A DNA stretch of 64,000 bases from Eublepharis macularius (GCF_028583425.1 NC_072801.1:12978001-13042000), one strand, 5' to 3'. Positions 44,953-56,330 are shown, numbered from the stretch's first letter. Numbers and translations: made by a program. The notes: a model not told the origin generated them from the sequence alone.

Positions 44953-46108
44953 CACAGAATCACAGAGTTGAAAGGGGCCATATAGACCTTCTAGTCCAAC
45001 CCCCTGCCCAATGCAGGATGAGCCTAAAGCATCCCTGACAAATATCCATCCAGACTCTTCTTGAAAACTACCAGCGAAGGGGAGCTCACCACCTCCTCTG
45101 ATTCCACCTTTGAACTACTCTGACCATGAAAGTTTTTCCTAATATCCAGCCGGGACCTTTCTGCATGTAATTTAAGCCCATTGCTTCGAGTCCTATCCTC
45201 TGCTGCCAAGTGGAACAGCTCCTTACCCTCCTCCAAATGACAGCCTTTCAAATATTTAAAGAGAGCAATCATGTCCCCCCTCAATCTCCTCTTCTCCAAA
45301 CTAAACATTCCCAAGGCCCTCAGCCTTTCCTCGTAGGGCTCAGTCTCCAGACCCCTGATCATTCTCATCGCTCTCTTCTGCATCCTCTCAATTTTGTCCA
45401 CATCCTTTTTGTAGCGAGGCCTCCAGAACTGCACACAGTACTCCAGGTGTGGCTTGACCAGGGCAGCATAGAGAGGGACTATGACCTTCTGCGATTTTGA
45501 GGCAATGGCCCTTTTGATACAACCCAAGACTGAGTGTGCCTTTTTTGCCACTGCATCACACTGACTGCTCATAATCAGTCTACAGTCCACTCTTACTCCA
45601 AGATCTCTTTTGCATACACTACTACCCAGAAGTGTATCCCCCATCCTGTATTTGTGCTTCAGATTTTTGTGGCCCAGCTGTAATACTGTGCACTTATCTA
45701 TGTTGAATTGCATCCTGTTCACAACCGCCCACTTCTCCAGAGTATTCAGGTCTCGTTGAATTTGAACTCTTATCTTCTTCAGTGTTTTCCACTCTTCTCA
45801 ATTTGGTATTATCAGCAAATGTAATGAGTAGCCTGTTTAGCCTTTCATCCAAATCATTGATAAAAATATTGAAAAATACCAGGCCCAAAACCGAGCCCTG
45901 TGGCACCCCACTGGACACCTCCCTCTAATCTGATGAAACGCCATTGACCACCACTCTTTGGGTGTGGTCCTCTAACCAGTTCCCTATCCACCGAACTGTC
46001 CTATAGTCCAGTCCGCAGTCTTCCAGTTTACCCATTAGAATATCATGGGGAACCTTATCAAAAGCTTTACTGAAATCCACCTTCAGATACTCTTGTATAA
46101 ATCACCCA
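44953..46108 (-). mobile_element. CR1 LINE, 3' part
   Basis: Minus-strand coding 45918-45024: [20 protein letters not shown], then FADNTKL in place of the catalytic FADD, then LPLYAALVKPHLEYCVQFWR-type thumb sequence and SLEKRRLRGDMIALFKYLKG. The 3' end is the CR1 form CACAGAATCACAGAGTTGAA. 5'-truncated and inactive (RT aspartate lost, frame changed near 45720). Confidence 0.92.
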
Positions 46109-46345
46109 AATTTTCTGGAATTCCACAGAACCTTAGGTTGTTGCTCCTAAGTTTTGTTTCCAAGATTTCAGTTCCTTGATCTGCTTCTGTCAAGGAGCTT
46201 GCTTGTAGTTCTTGTAGTTCTGTAGTAGCTTGTAGCTAATTTGTTTTTTTCTTGTATCCCTCTAAGTTCTTTTTGCTGTGTCTTAATTTCTTGGATGTCT
46301 TGTTTATTTATGGCAGGAACTCTTAAGTCACCCCTATTAACACTA

Positions 46346-47828
46346 ACATGGTAAAGGGAAGTAAAGAAACATGTTCCATAAATAAATCCTTTCCTTTTTA
46401 TTAAATTATGTCAGTTTAGCAGGAATGCTATATATTTTCCTATGTATGTGTGCAGTAGAGGGTTGAGCTTTAAAGCATTTTGGTTGGGATGAACTGGAAG
46501 CTATTTGGGGCTCTCTGACAATCCTGTTTATTGGAAGTCTGGAAGACATGCAGTGTTTTATATAGCATTCTCAAGATTGACCCAATTAATCTTTTCCCAA
46601 ATGCAACAAGATTCCATCTCACTTAGGTGGAATATTTCTTCCTGAATTTGTACCTCTCCATAGAATTCATGCTTAGATTGCAACTGGCTTGCCCATGCTC
46701 TGTGTGCACAGCAGCTTTGCCACAGATTAAGCTGAGAGCATTGTGCCTATTTGGTCAAGGCTGTGCTGCCAGCTGTCAATCTCTCTGTACATGCCAGACC
46801 ATGAGGATCATACTGACAGCAAAGTTAAAAACAGCATTAACAGTCGGCTGTTCTTGGCCACGTTGAGAGGAGAGGCAGATGTGCTCATCCAGTGAAGCAG
46901 CTTGCCACCAACCACCCCCTAATGCCTATGCACAGCTAAGGCTGTAACCACACCCATCTCTATTACGGGGGGGGGGGTCAGAACCACAGGCTAAGTGTAG
47001 GTAACCACATCCCAATTGTCTTTAACATGGGAAGGAGTAATGTTGGTGCAGAAGCCCTACTGTGGGTCATAAGAGTGTGTTTGCACAACAATGATTTTTC
47101 AGTCATATGCCAGGTTGAATTATTTTGGTTTCCTCCCCCATATTTGGATGCTGAGAATTCTGTGCTGCAGACCCCGTCACTCCCCTGACAGAACGACAGT
47201 GCCCAGTGCCCGTTCATGTCAGAGAAAGACTGTTCAACCTGTTTAGATGTTTCTTATTGCCATTGTTGTTGTCTAAACAGGCATATTCTGTTATGTGGGT
47301 GCTGCTCCCCTATACTCTGCCTAGGAAAATAGAGACAGCTTGACTGGCAGTGCCACTTTCTTGTCCTTTCCCTGTTTTTTCTTCCGGAAGACTGATTCAT
47401 AAGTCTTGACAGGTCCTTTCTGCCTGTCTGATTTAGGGAGGGCTATTTAGATATAAGTTTTTGGCTGTTTACAGTTCCATGTTATCCACCTCTGCCGATG
47501 ATCAGCGGTGCTGTTGCGTAGAGCTCTGATCAACCACCAGCTGCCTTGCAAGGCTGCACTGAGAATGGAGTGAAAGGTTAAGGGCCAAGGATGAGGCCAC
47601 CATACTTTCTCTGGCATGCTGATGAGTTGCTCGCCACAGACGCCACTCCTTATGCAATCCTTTGTGGTGCCAAATTGGCCTCTGGCAGTTGATTGCTGGA
47701 GCAGGATTATTACCCAAGGAGCTAACGATGCCATTGTCTGGGAGCACCTCTTGTGAAAATGTCTGTTGTTCTTCTCCTGTTGAATTCCTGGACCCTTCAG
47801 GCTCACAGATACAGAAACAATCGTCTAC
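46346..47828. other. No gene or repeat recognised
   Basis: About 1.5 kb of unique-looking sequence. Open frames here are short and without recognisable motifs. Confidence 0.5.
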
Positions 47829-47933
47829 TGACATTATGCTGCTGCAGTCCCGAACGCCCGAGCTCAAGCGATCTGCCGGCCTCATCCTCCCGTGGTTAGA
47901 CTGGGATTACAGGCGCGCACCACCGCACCCAGC
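47829..47933 (-). ncRNA. 7SL (SRP) RNA Alu-domain fragment, pseudogene
   Basis: On the minus strand it begins GCTGGGTGCGGTGGTGCGCG, then CCTGTAATCCCAG, GGGAGGATGAGGCCGG, AGATCGCTTGAGC and GTTCGGGACTGCAG. It follows the first 105 nt of vertebrate 7SL RNA in order. It stops at the end of the Alu domain; the S domain is absent. An insertion-like difference (TCTAACCACGGG for CTACTCGGG) and other changes show it is not a functional gene. Confidence 0.75.
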
Positions 47934-48647
47934 TCTGTTGAATCCCTTTAAAATTCTACAGTGTTCAACTGTTCCATACTTGTTCGATCTGTCTCAGAGG
48001 ATGGTTATGAGGATGAAATAAAATACTTCTCCCCCACCCCCATGCTTTGAGTTCTTTAGAGAAAGGATAGGATCCACAGGGGATCATTTTATTTAGCAGT
48101 GCCACGCTTTCAAGAAGAGGAAAGGCAACTTATTCTTGCATCGGTCACCCACTCCTCCTTTCTGAACTCCCACACGCTGGGGGGGGGGGGGAAAGGTGCT
48201 GCAGAATAAACTTGACCGCTGACTTTCTGTCCTTCCTGGAGCCTCCCATAAAGCTTGTTAACAACATAGTCACGTCAGGGTAGTAATAGTTCTAGATGGA
48301 ACTGCACATTGCGAAAGACACAGGGCTGTCACTTTTAAAAGCATTCTTGTGCCAAGGTCACCCTTGTCCTCTGCAATAACACTTCATGCTATGTCGGGTA
48401 CTTTTGTGTATTTGTTTATTGATGTTACTGACTACAGCTGCCAGGCACAAGAGCTCGTGTGAAGATTTGCAAGTTGAGTGTCCTCACAAGTCATAAAGGG
48501 TGTTGAGAACTCAACATGGAGATGCCCTTCTCAATATGATTCCTGTGTCTTTTATAACATATAGTTCTGTGCGCAGTCTCATATGTTACTTCTATGTTTT
48601 GATGAACTTTTTAAACCCTTGGATATGAATAATTTGGAGACCAAGGC

Positions 48648-48769
48648 CATTTTCACGTCTTACCGGTCATTCAAAATCACGCAAAACTCCCAGAACGACG
48701 GCATCTTCCTGGAGCAATTTCCCATCATGGTTCTGGTTTGTAGCGCAAATCGCATGTGAAAACGGCCCA
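48648..48769. mobile_element. Small inverted-repeat element
   Basis: GGCCATTTTCACGT at 48648 and GTGAAAACGGCC ending at about 48766 are inverted. The termini resemble the GGCCGTTTTCCA type at 49122. About 120 bp, non-coding. Confidence 0.5.
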
Positions 48770-49121
48770 AGTCCCTTTCCTTCCTCCTCTCATATATAAA
48801 AGAAGAATGTATGGAGCCTCACAGTGATTCAGCTAGTGTTGTGTAAGGTCTGCACAGCACTGTCGATGCATCGAAGCAAGAAAACAATTGTTGGCATTCC
48901 TCTACGAGTGCTCAAGATGCATTTGTGTTGTGATACGGATTCAGCAGCCACTGAAAAAATGTTTCTTGCCAAGAGTGACCTTTCAGGCCTGGTTTCTGCG
49001 TCAATGTTTTCCATGGAATGTGCCCCAGAAAAACCTGATGTTGTTGACAGTACTTGAGATGGAATTTCTGGTTATCCACTTTCTGGTCATGGGTGGTAAG
49101 TTCCAGGGAGGATCGCAAACA

Positions 49122-49315
49122 GGGCCGTTTCCAGACGGCTTACCTGCCTCCGGAACATCGCGCCATCTTGCGGGGAAAACGCGAAATATCGTGTTTTCTC
49201 GCACGAGTTTTGCGCGACGTTGCGCAAAACTCGCGCGAGAAAACGCGATATTTCGCGTTTTCCCCGCAAGATGGCACGACGTTCCGGAGGCAGGTAAGCC
49301 GTCTGGAAACGGCCC
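49122..49315. mobile_element. CpG-rich perfect-palindrome MITE
   Basis: GGGCCGTTTCCAGACGGC at the left and its exact complement at the right. Arms of about 95 bp meet near GCGCGACGTTGCGC. It is unusually rich in CpG for this genome and the arms are nearly identical, suggesting a young insertion. No coding. Confidence 0.8.
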
Positions 49316-49384
49316 AGGTGTTCAGAGATGACATCCTCAGGCTAGACAGCATTGGAGATAGCTAGATCAATGGTGTGACCTGGC

Positions 49385-49479
49385 ATTCTGAAGATGCTAC
49401 AAGGGTCAGGCTGTATCAAATAAAATATTTTTGATTATATTTATTTGATATAGCTTGACCCTTGTAGCATCTTCAGAAT
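49385..49479. repeat. 40-bp inverted repeat (hairpin)
   Basis: ATTCTGAAGATGCTACAAGG at 49385 pairs with the complement ending at 49479; the 40-nt arms differ at two positions around a 15-nt AT-rich loop. It could be a MITE, or an inverted retroelement terminus given the CTGAAGATGC motif. Confidence 0.8.
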
Positions 49480-50454
49480 ATTTCGGGCTGAGTTTGGGTT
49501 TTCCCCTCCTCCTCCTTTTTTCTTTGTTTCTGATTTGCTATTATGTCACCTTCATATGTTCTATTGTGTGGCATGAGAAAAAGATGGCTTCTCTGCTCAC
49601 AGCTAATCACCTCTACCTGCTACATCATGGTATGAAGCATTCTCCCAATGGGATACCCGGTAGGTTGTTTTATTGTCCAGAAAAAGGTCTTGTTTCTTTA
49701 CATCTGTAAGGGACTGGTCCTAGGTAAATTTCAGAGCTCTTGAGAAAAAGGAGCTTGTCCATAGTCCCTGGTTAAAGACAGCTTTATTACTTAAAGCTAT
49801 TTTATCTGGCACCTGTCGTAGCCATTGAATTCATATAAAAGATTACAGTGTAATAAAAAAGATACCACAAAGCCGATTATATGATGGGGGGCGGGGGGAA
49901 ACATTCGCTAGATAAAGTCTGCAATAACCTGAGCTAGCAGTTTGCTGTGTTTAAATGCAACAGTTTCTGTTTATGATGAATGTGGACTTTTATCTTAGGT
50001 TTGAGGGGGCAAGTTCAGGGGGGACAAGAAAGATGTGCTTGTGCAGAGTCACCAGGGATTTGAAAGCTTTGAGTAATACGATGATGTCAAGAACAAACAA
50101 GAAAAATTCTGTACATTAGGTATGCCCTGAATATTTTTTAAAAAAACATTAATTGCTTCCTTTCTAAAGTGAAAAGTACCGCCAGAATTTTTTTCTGAAT
50201 CTGATTTTTATGGCTGGGAAGTAATGGGAGAAAGCACACCGAGGTGCCGCCTTCTTCCCCAGCCATCAAAATCAGATCGGAAAATTTGCGGATGGTACCT
50301 TCTCACTTCCCACTGGGCATGCCCTATCCCACCTTCGGATATCCCAGGCCAAGGCTGTAATAAGCTTTCAAGATAACCAGAATTTTGAAATTATCCCAGA
50401 AGTTGACAGACCACCAGTAGAACATATATGAGGGCAGGCAAGATATGCACTCTG
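49480..50454. other. No gene recognised
   Basis: Nothing recognisable beyond short homopolymer runs. The L2 LINE starts at about 50455. Confidence 0.5.
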
Positions 50455-50999
50455 TGGCTAACACCACACCAAGCTATGGGACAGAGACTGCTCTAGTGGC
50501 ATTAGTTGGTGATCACTGCCCGAATGTAGACAAAGACCACACTTCTTTGTTGCTCCTCCTGCCTCTGATACAGTAGGCCATGCCATTTTATTGAGGCATC
50601 TGGAGGTAGAAGTTAGTATCACGGGATGTGCTTGGACTGGTTTAAATTGATTCTCACGGAACGGACTCAAAAGGTTGCTGTTGGAGATGAGCTATCTCCA
50701 GAGTGGGAATTCTTTCACGGTTCCTCAGTGTGCAGTCTTATCCCCCATGTTATTCACACTCTATGTAGAGCCTTTAGGAGAACTGGTTTGTAGCTATGGA
50801 ATCGGATGCCATCAATATGTAGATGACACTCAGCTCTATATCTTGTTATCCAAATCACCACAAGATGCAGTAGAGATCTTGGAATGCTGCCTGATGGCTG
50901 GATTCAAATGGCTGAAAGCAAACAAATGGAAATTGAACCCAGACAAGACAGAAGTGATGCTGGTTGGGGAGGCAGAGAGCTTGAAGGACATCCCCTAAA

Positions 51000-51560
51000 C
51001 TTGGGGATTGTCCCTAATGTAAACTTCCCAGCAGTATACCTTTACCAACTCCTGGCTCCCAATTTACGTAGAGCCTTTTCTCTGGCCAGATTTAATGTTC
51101 TTCCTTCAGCCATTTTATCTGGCAGATTTCATGGGATTCCTTATTATAGCAGGTGTTGTCCTTGTTTGATGGGCTGTGTTGAAACGGTTTCTCATGTTCT
51201 TCTCCAGTGCTCTTTTTATCTGGCGCCACGCCACGATCTTCTACATCCTATATTAGCCCAACTTTCAGAGTTTTCTGATGATTTTAAAGTTCAGTTCCTG
51301 CTTGACAACCCAGATGGGGAAATAACTGAAATAGTAGCCAAGTTTCTCTGCAGTGCCAGGGCTATATGCCCTGACAAGTAATATTCTGTACTGGTTTTGC
51401 TCCCCTGTTGCTGTGCTCCTATCTGTAATTTTAATCTCATTTTGTATGGAGTTTCTGTATTTAAAATTTTATATTTTAAATTATATGCCAATTTTATATT
51501 ATATTATTTATATTATATTATTTTATATTATATGCCAATAAAGGCTGGCTGGCTGGCTGG
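51000..51560 (+). mobile_element. LINE 3' end nested in L2
   Basis: Encodes LLAPNLRRAFSLARFNVLPS, then the Cys/His tail CCPCLMGCVETVSHVLLQC, ending in an AT-rich tail with CCAATAAAGGCTGG and a short GGCT run. Same family as the LINE at 17240. Confidence 0.72.
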
Positions 51561-52218
51561 CTTGTTTGCATACTCCCCACTTTTGATGGAGTTCATCTGA
51601 CCCTTGCAGACTCAGTTAAGAAATTAAGGGTTATACTGGATCCAGTGCTACTGCTAGAAAAGCACGTATAGACAGTTGTAAAAAGAATGCTTTCCACAAC
51701 CTCATTCTAGCCTGGAAGATGGTCCCCTACCCTGACATGGCCAATCTAGCCGCCTGGATCCATGCCATGGTAACATCGAGACTTGACTACTGTAATGCCC
51801 TGTATATAAGTCCCCTCTCCAAGTTAATGCAGAGACTCTTAATTGGTGCAGAATGCTGCAGCTCAGCTCTTATTGGGAGCTAGGAGGGGTACGGATATTA
51901 CTCCCATTCTGCAGTCACTCAGCTGACTATCAGTTACCAGGCTCCATTCAAGGTATTGGCTTTCATGCACAAAACTCTTCATGGCCTTGGTCCATCAAAT
52001 CTGTGTGATGGCCTCTGTCCCACCATGGCAGCTTTGTTCATCTGAACAGGGCCTCTTGCATGGGCAAAATCAACAGCTGCCAGTACACGTGCGTGCTCTG
52101 TGGTGGTGCCCCGCTTTATGGAGTGGTCTACCCGAGGGGGTTAGAAAAGCTCCCGCTCTCCTGGCTTTCTGCAAACAATGCAAAACTGAATTATTCAAGA
52201 GGGCTTTTTCCTCAGATA

Positions 52219-52755
52219 CAGGGCCAGATCGAGGGGGGGCAGGGGGTAGCCTGCCCCTGACGCCGCCAAAGAGGGGGCACTGGGCGCGGCTGCCAGCCAC
52301 CCGGGAGGCTGAGCGCAGGGTTGGGAGACCCTCGCCAGCCCCCCGATGGGGTGGCTGGCTTGCCGCACGCGCAGGACCTCCCAGCCCTGTGCTCAGCCAG
52401 CCGGCCACCCTAGCACCTGGTGAGCCGTGGAACTGGCAGCAGCGAGGGCGTGCGCTGGGGCAGCTGGCTTGCCGCACGGGTGGCTGAGTGCAGGGCTGAG
52501 AGGTTCTGCGCGCGTGGCAAGCCAGCCAGCCACCCCAGCACATGCCCGCGCCGTCACCAGTTCCATGGCTCACCAGGCACTGGAGCGGCCGGCTTGCCGT
52601 GCAGGCGGGCATGCCTCCCGCCCCTGTGTGATGATGTCATGAAAGTGATGAAAGTGATGTCATCACGCAGCACCGGGAGCGTGCGCGCTATGCGCACATG
52701 CGGAGCACACAGGCAAGGTTTGCCCCGGGCGCCCGGGCACCTAGATCCGTCCCTG
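52219..52755 (+). mobile_element. GC-rich hAT-type element inside an L2 LINE
   Basis: CAGGGCCAGATCGAG to CTAGATCCGTCCCTG, with the perfect duplication CTCAGATA at 52211-52218 and 52756-52763. 537 bp, very GC-rich with internal repeats; long open frames on both strands are by-products of composition. Confidence 0.9.
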
Positions 52756-53171
52756 CTCAGATAGGATGGCTGCTCTGTAAGGAAATGGACTCAAAGAGAT
52801 CCATCCTCGGTATCTGAAGAAGTGAGCTGTGGCTCATGAAAGCTCATACCCTACCACAGATTTTGTTAGTCTTTCTCTTTTGTCTTTTGGGGGGGGGGCT
52901 CTTACTCTTTTCTTACTGGACTTTTACTATTTTCTCCTGAAATCTAAGCGATTGCTGCATTCTGGACCAACTATATCCAAGTGAAAGTCTGACGTCCCTA
53001 TCATAGTAAGAAGTTACTAGAGCAAGCATCTCAGTAGATCTTTCAAGACGCAATTGAGATCAACAGAAGAACCCAACCTCTCAGATTAATTGGTATTGAA
53101 AAACTTCACTAAACTTTTTTTAAAAAAACAGTAAGTGAGGGAAAGCCTTAACAGGCCTAATGACTGTTAGA

Positions 53172-53330
53172 TTTAATTAATTTAATTTAATTTATTATAT
53201 TTATATTCCGCCCTCCCCGCTTTCACAGGCTCAGGGCGGATAACAAATACAAACATCACCCAACCATTAAAAACATTTAAAAGCATTAAATATTACAGTT
53301 CATACTGCATAGTAGTTCATACATGCCTCT
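53172..53330 (-). repeat. LINE/SINE-type 3' module
   Basis: ATTTAATTTAATTTATTATA followed by TATTCCGCCCTCCCCGC and GGCTCAGGGCGGATAACA. The same module occurs at 59300-59420 and 22853. The family is not named. Confidence 0.6.
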
Positions 53331-53692
53331 GTGTTTGCACAGGGGCGATGGTTTAACCCCCCCTCCACGGGGGGGGGGCACCGCCCGGCGTCAACCATAT
53401 GCCTGGCAGAAATTACCACTGCGAGCTAATAGAAATTTATAATGCTGGCCCCAAATATTCCTGGAATTTTTCAGAACCTGATTTCCAGTATTCAGAAAAT
53501 CCAGATATTGCTCTGGATACCCAAATCTGTCTGGAAAGTACTGATAAGTTTTCTGTATTTGCCCTGATAAGGTATTTTCCAGATTATATTCAGACTGGAG
53601 ATACCTGAAGACACATCTCTCTTCTCCACCCCATTCCCCAGTTATTTGGAGATCATCACAGAGAACTGACTGTTTTAACAGGAGAATGTTTG

Positions 53693-53825
53693 AGATGGTT
53701 GTTGTAGGTTTTCCGGGCTGTATTGCCGTGGTCTTGGCATTGTAGCTCCTGACGTTTCGCCAGGACCACGGCAATACAGCCCGGAAAACCTACAACAACC
53801 ATCGTTCTCCGGCCATGAAAGCCTT
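53693..53825. mobile_element. Terminal repeat of a second Penelope-like family, inverted
   Basis: GGTTGTTGTAGGTTTTCCGG at 53698 and its complement ending at about 53812 form an inverted pair of arms of about 40-45 bp. The joined unit includes GACGTTTCGCC and GGCCATGAAAGCCTTC, sequences I know from widespread reptile repeats of Penelope type. The family assignment is from memory. Confidence 0.6.
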
Positions 53826-53979
53826 CAAGAATGTTTGAGAATTAAATAATGAAAGACCCCGAAGTCTTCTGCAACTGACAGCAGTTTTGCAGTAGAATCC
53901 TCAATTGTCTCACTTCCTTAACACATTAAAACACATTCTCTAACTTTTAGAGTGCACAAGTTGCTAATTCACATTGTAT

Positions 53980-54062
53980 GGTATAGTGGATACTGTGTCG
54001 GACTCCGGCTGGAGTGTCAGACGAACCTCCACTCTGCCATGGAAATCTGCTGGGTGACCTTG
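53980..54062 (+). mobile_element. tRNA-SINE head fragment
   Basis: GGTATAGTGGATACTGTGTC, CCTCCACTCTGCCATGGAAA and TGCTGGGTGACCTTGTG. Only the head is left. Confidence 0.65.
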
Positions 54063-54245
54063 TGTTCAAAAAGTAGTAGTAAGTCTATAGGAACAAGTTT
54101 CTTATGTTTTGTGACCCCATTATTTCCAATCTTGTCTTTAATTTCTGAGTAGCTAGAGCATAATTTTGAATGTTACACTGTAGGTATCATAGGGTTTTTA
54201 TTTATCTGTCGATTGGAAGCATTAAGAAATAATTCTTCAAAGATG

Positions 54246-54455
54246 TAAAGAGTCCAGTAGCACCTTTAAGACTAACCAACTTTATTGTAGCATAAGCTTT
54301 TGAGAACCACAGTTCTTTTCGTCAGATCTGACGAAAAGAACTGTGGTTCTTGAAAGTTTATGCTACAATAAAATTGTGTAGTCTTAAAGGTGTTACTGGA
54401 CTCTTTACTATTTTGCAACTACAGACTAACATGGCTAACTCCTGTGGATCTTCAA
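54246..54455. mobile_element. Penelope-like termini, inverted pair
   Basis: AAAGAGTCCAGTAGCACC to CTTTTCGTCAGATCTGACGA then the complement back out to CATGGCTAACTCC. The centre is a perfect dyad at AGATCT. Non-coding. Confidence 0.82.
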
Positions 54456-55208
54456 AGAGGAAATACCAAACAATGTGCAATAATAAAACCAAATATCTGG
54501 GCACGCATCCTATGCCTGCCAGGCTTCTGTCCCTTGAGTTGAAAGTCCCACTGTATCCATCACGACTTACTTCTGAGTAAGTATGAACAGGGTTGCACTG
54601 CCAACCTGATGCTAACTAATGCTATGAGCATATTAAAATACTCATTTTAGTTGTGAGTCTGTGGCACGTGATTATTTATTTTTGCCTCAGAGCTGTTTGG
54701 TTTGTTGCATTTTAAACATTTATTCTGAAGTGGTTTTATCATTTCCCATTAAAAGCCAATGGTGGTAATCACTACGACCCACCCCAGAGTGTCCCGTTCC
54801 CCCCACAACACCACAGACATTGTACAGTGAAATCTGCCTATCAGTTAGTAAAGGTGGTATAAAACTCTTTCACAAGCACCGCTTTAATTATCGCTGGATC
54901 AATTAAACCCAGCACAGGTTGCCGACCCTCACAAAACCTGTGAGCAAAGCAATACCGATCAATCGGACAGACAGCTGGAGAGAGTGATAAATGTGTGCAT
55001 ACGTATATACCAATTAAGGGGGATGAAGTAATGCTTGGAGGTAGTTTGCCGTTTGGCTTTGCTTTTAGGACATCCGAACAGCGACCCTGAGGTCCTTCAG
55101 AGATTATCCAGAAAGCAGTTTCCTGGGCTGGATCATCATAACTGCACTTTTGATCCCATTAGGAACTGCTTCCCAATTCATTTACATCAATGAATGTCAC
55201 TTAGCATA

Positions 55209-55502
55209 TGTAAAGAGTCCATTAACACCTTTAAGACTAACCAACTTTATTGTAGCATAAGCTTTTGAGAGCCACAGCTCTCTTCGTCAGATGCATCGTC
55301 AGCTTTCAAGAACCACAGATCTCTTTGTCAGATGCATCAGATGAAGAGAGCTGTGGTTCTTGAAAGCTGATGATGCATCTGACGAAGAGAGCTGCGGCTC
55401 TCGAAAGCTTATGCTGCAATAAAGTTGGTTAGTCTTAAATGTGCTACTGGACTCTGCTATTTTGCTACTACAGACTAACACGGCTAACTCCTCTGGATCC
55501 AC
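55209..55502. mobile_element. Penelope-like termini with tandem head segments
   Basis: Inverted pair as at 15397, but with the head segment (CTGACGAAGAGAGCTG type) repeated in tandem on the right arm, so three or four head units are stacked between 55275 and 55420. Non-coding. Confidence 0.82.
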
Positions 55503-55887
55503 TTAGCATATGTAAAAATGAAGCCAATTTTTTTCTTTTGTTCTCGTTTGTTGGTAATGCATAAATAGCCACCCTGTAGTGCAGCAGTCTGTAGCGTTTT
55601 GGACCCCTTGCTTAGCTGTTTCTTCATGTCTTCTTCAAGTTGTGTGCCTGATACCTTCTACGGATCTGGTATTGTTTGTGGCAGCTCTCCAAAGTGTGGG
55701 AAAGCCTTGAATCTCAACCCTTCCGGCCTTCAGAAAGGCCTCTAAAAGCTTTTTTCAGAAACTCTTTCTTCCTGAGGTTTCTGTGGACATGTTTGAATGT
55801 GAGAAGTAACATTTGGAGATTGTTTTTGTGATATAGATGTGCTAGCATTTTTGACTGGGCAAGATTTGGGGGCAGGAGGCTTATTTA

Positions 55888-56145
55888 CAGGGCTTTTTTT
55901 CAGCAGGAACTTGGGGGAACGGAGTTCTGGAACCTCTTGAAAATGGTCACATGGCCGGTGGCCCCGCCCCCTGATCTCCAGACAGAGGGGAGTTGAGATT
56001 GCCCTCTGCGCCGCTCAGCAGCGCAGAGGGCCATCTCAACTCCCCTCTGTCTGGAGATCAGGGGGCGGGGCCACCAGCCATGTGATCATTTTCTCTGAGG
56101 GCAACCCACAGTTCCACCACCTCCTTTCCCAGAAAAAAAGCCCTG
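55888..56145 (+). mobile_element. Palindromic hAT-type MITE, copy 7
   Basis: Perfect 8-bp duplication CTTATTTA at 55880-55887 and 56146-56153. Short form with a GCGC centre. Confidence 0.92.
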
Positions 56146-56330
56146 CTTATTTATTCTGTGGTTGCTTTTCAATCTTTTTTTAAAACCTGCTTTGAGCTTG
56201 TGGAAGAGTAGGACCAAAATGTTTAAAAGAAATACATGAATGGTGAGCAAAGAGAATTTATGCCTGAGAGGAAATGAGGTTACTATGGATAGGATGAGCT
56301 CCAACATAGTGGCATAAGGAGGAAGCTCAG

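Larger units (their letters stand above)
43990..46345 (-). mobile_element. L1 LINE fragment split by a CR1
   Basis: Right part (46345-46110): [17 protein letters not shown], the L1 ORF1 signature. Left part (44952-44770): FLETEQIFRINSKYTIKKKV, PRDILVTFTH, the ORF1 C-terminal domain. Then about 44440-44050 reads as the ORF2 endonuclease start (EILIFGDMNGVFDP). Minus strand throughout, with breaks. The CR1 at 44953-46108 sits between the two ORF1 halves. Confidence 0.82.
50455..52800 (+). mobile_element. L2 LINE, interrupted twice
   Basis: Plus-strand RT: VPQCAVLSPMLFTLYVEPLG, YVDDTQLYILLS, then KWLKANKWKLNPDKTEVMLV. After 51560: AWKMVPYPDMANLAAWIHAM and SRLDYCNALY. Near 52110-52210: ALWSGLPEGVRKAPALLAFC and TELFKRAFS. 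That is the L2 order. It is interrupted by another LINE 3' end (51000-51560) and a hAT (52219-52755). Frames are broken. Confidence 0.85.

Noticed and set aside
46978-47217. 79-aa minus-strand frame
   Set aside because: No motif or context; consistent with chance in unique sequence.
47829-47933. Human Alu contamination
   Set aside because: The stretch departs from Alu and follows 7SL with several differences; it lacks the Alu right arm and poly-A, and flanking DNA is ordinary for the window.
52070-52764. Several 110-180-aa frames on both strands
   Set aside because: They coincide with the GC-rich hAT and L2 junctions, where stop codons are rare by composition.
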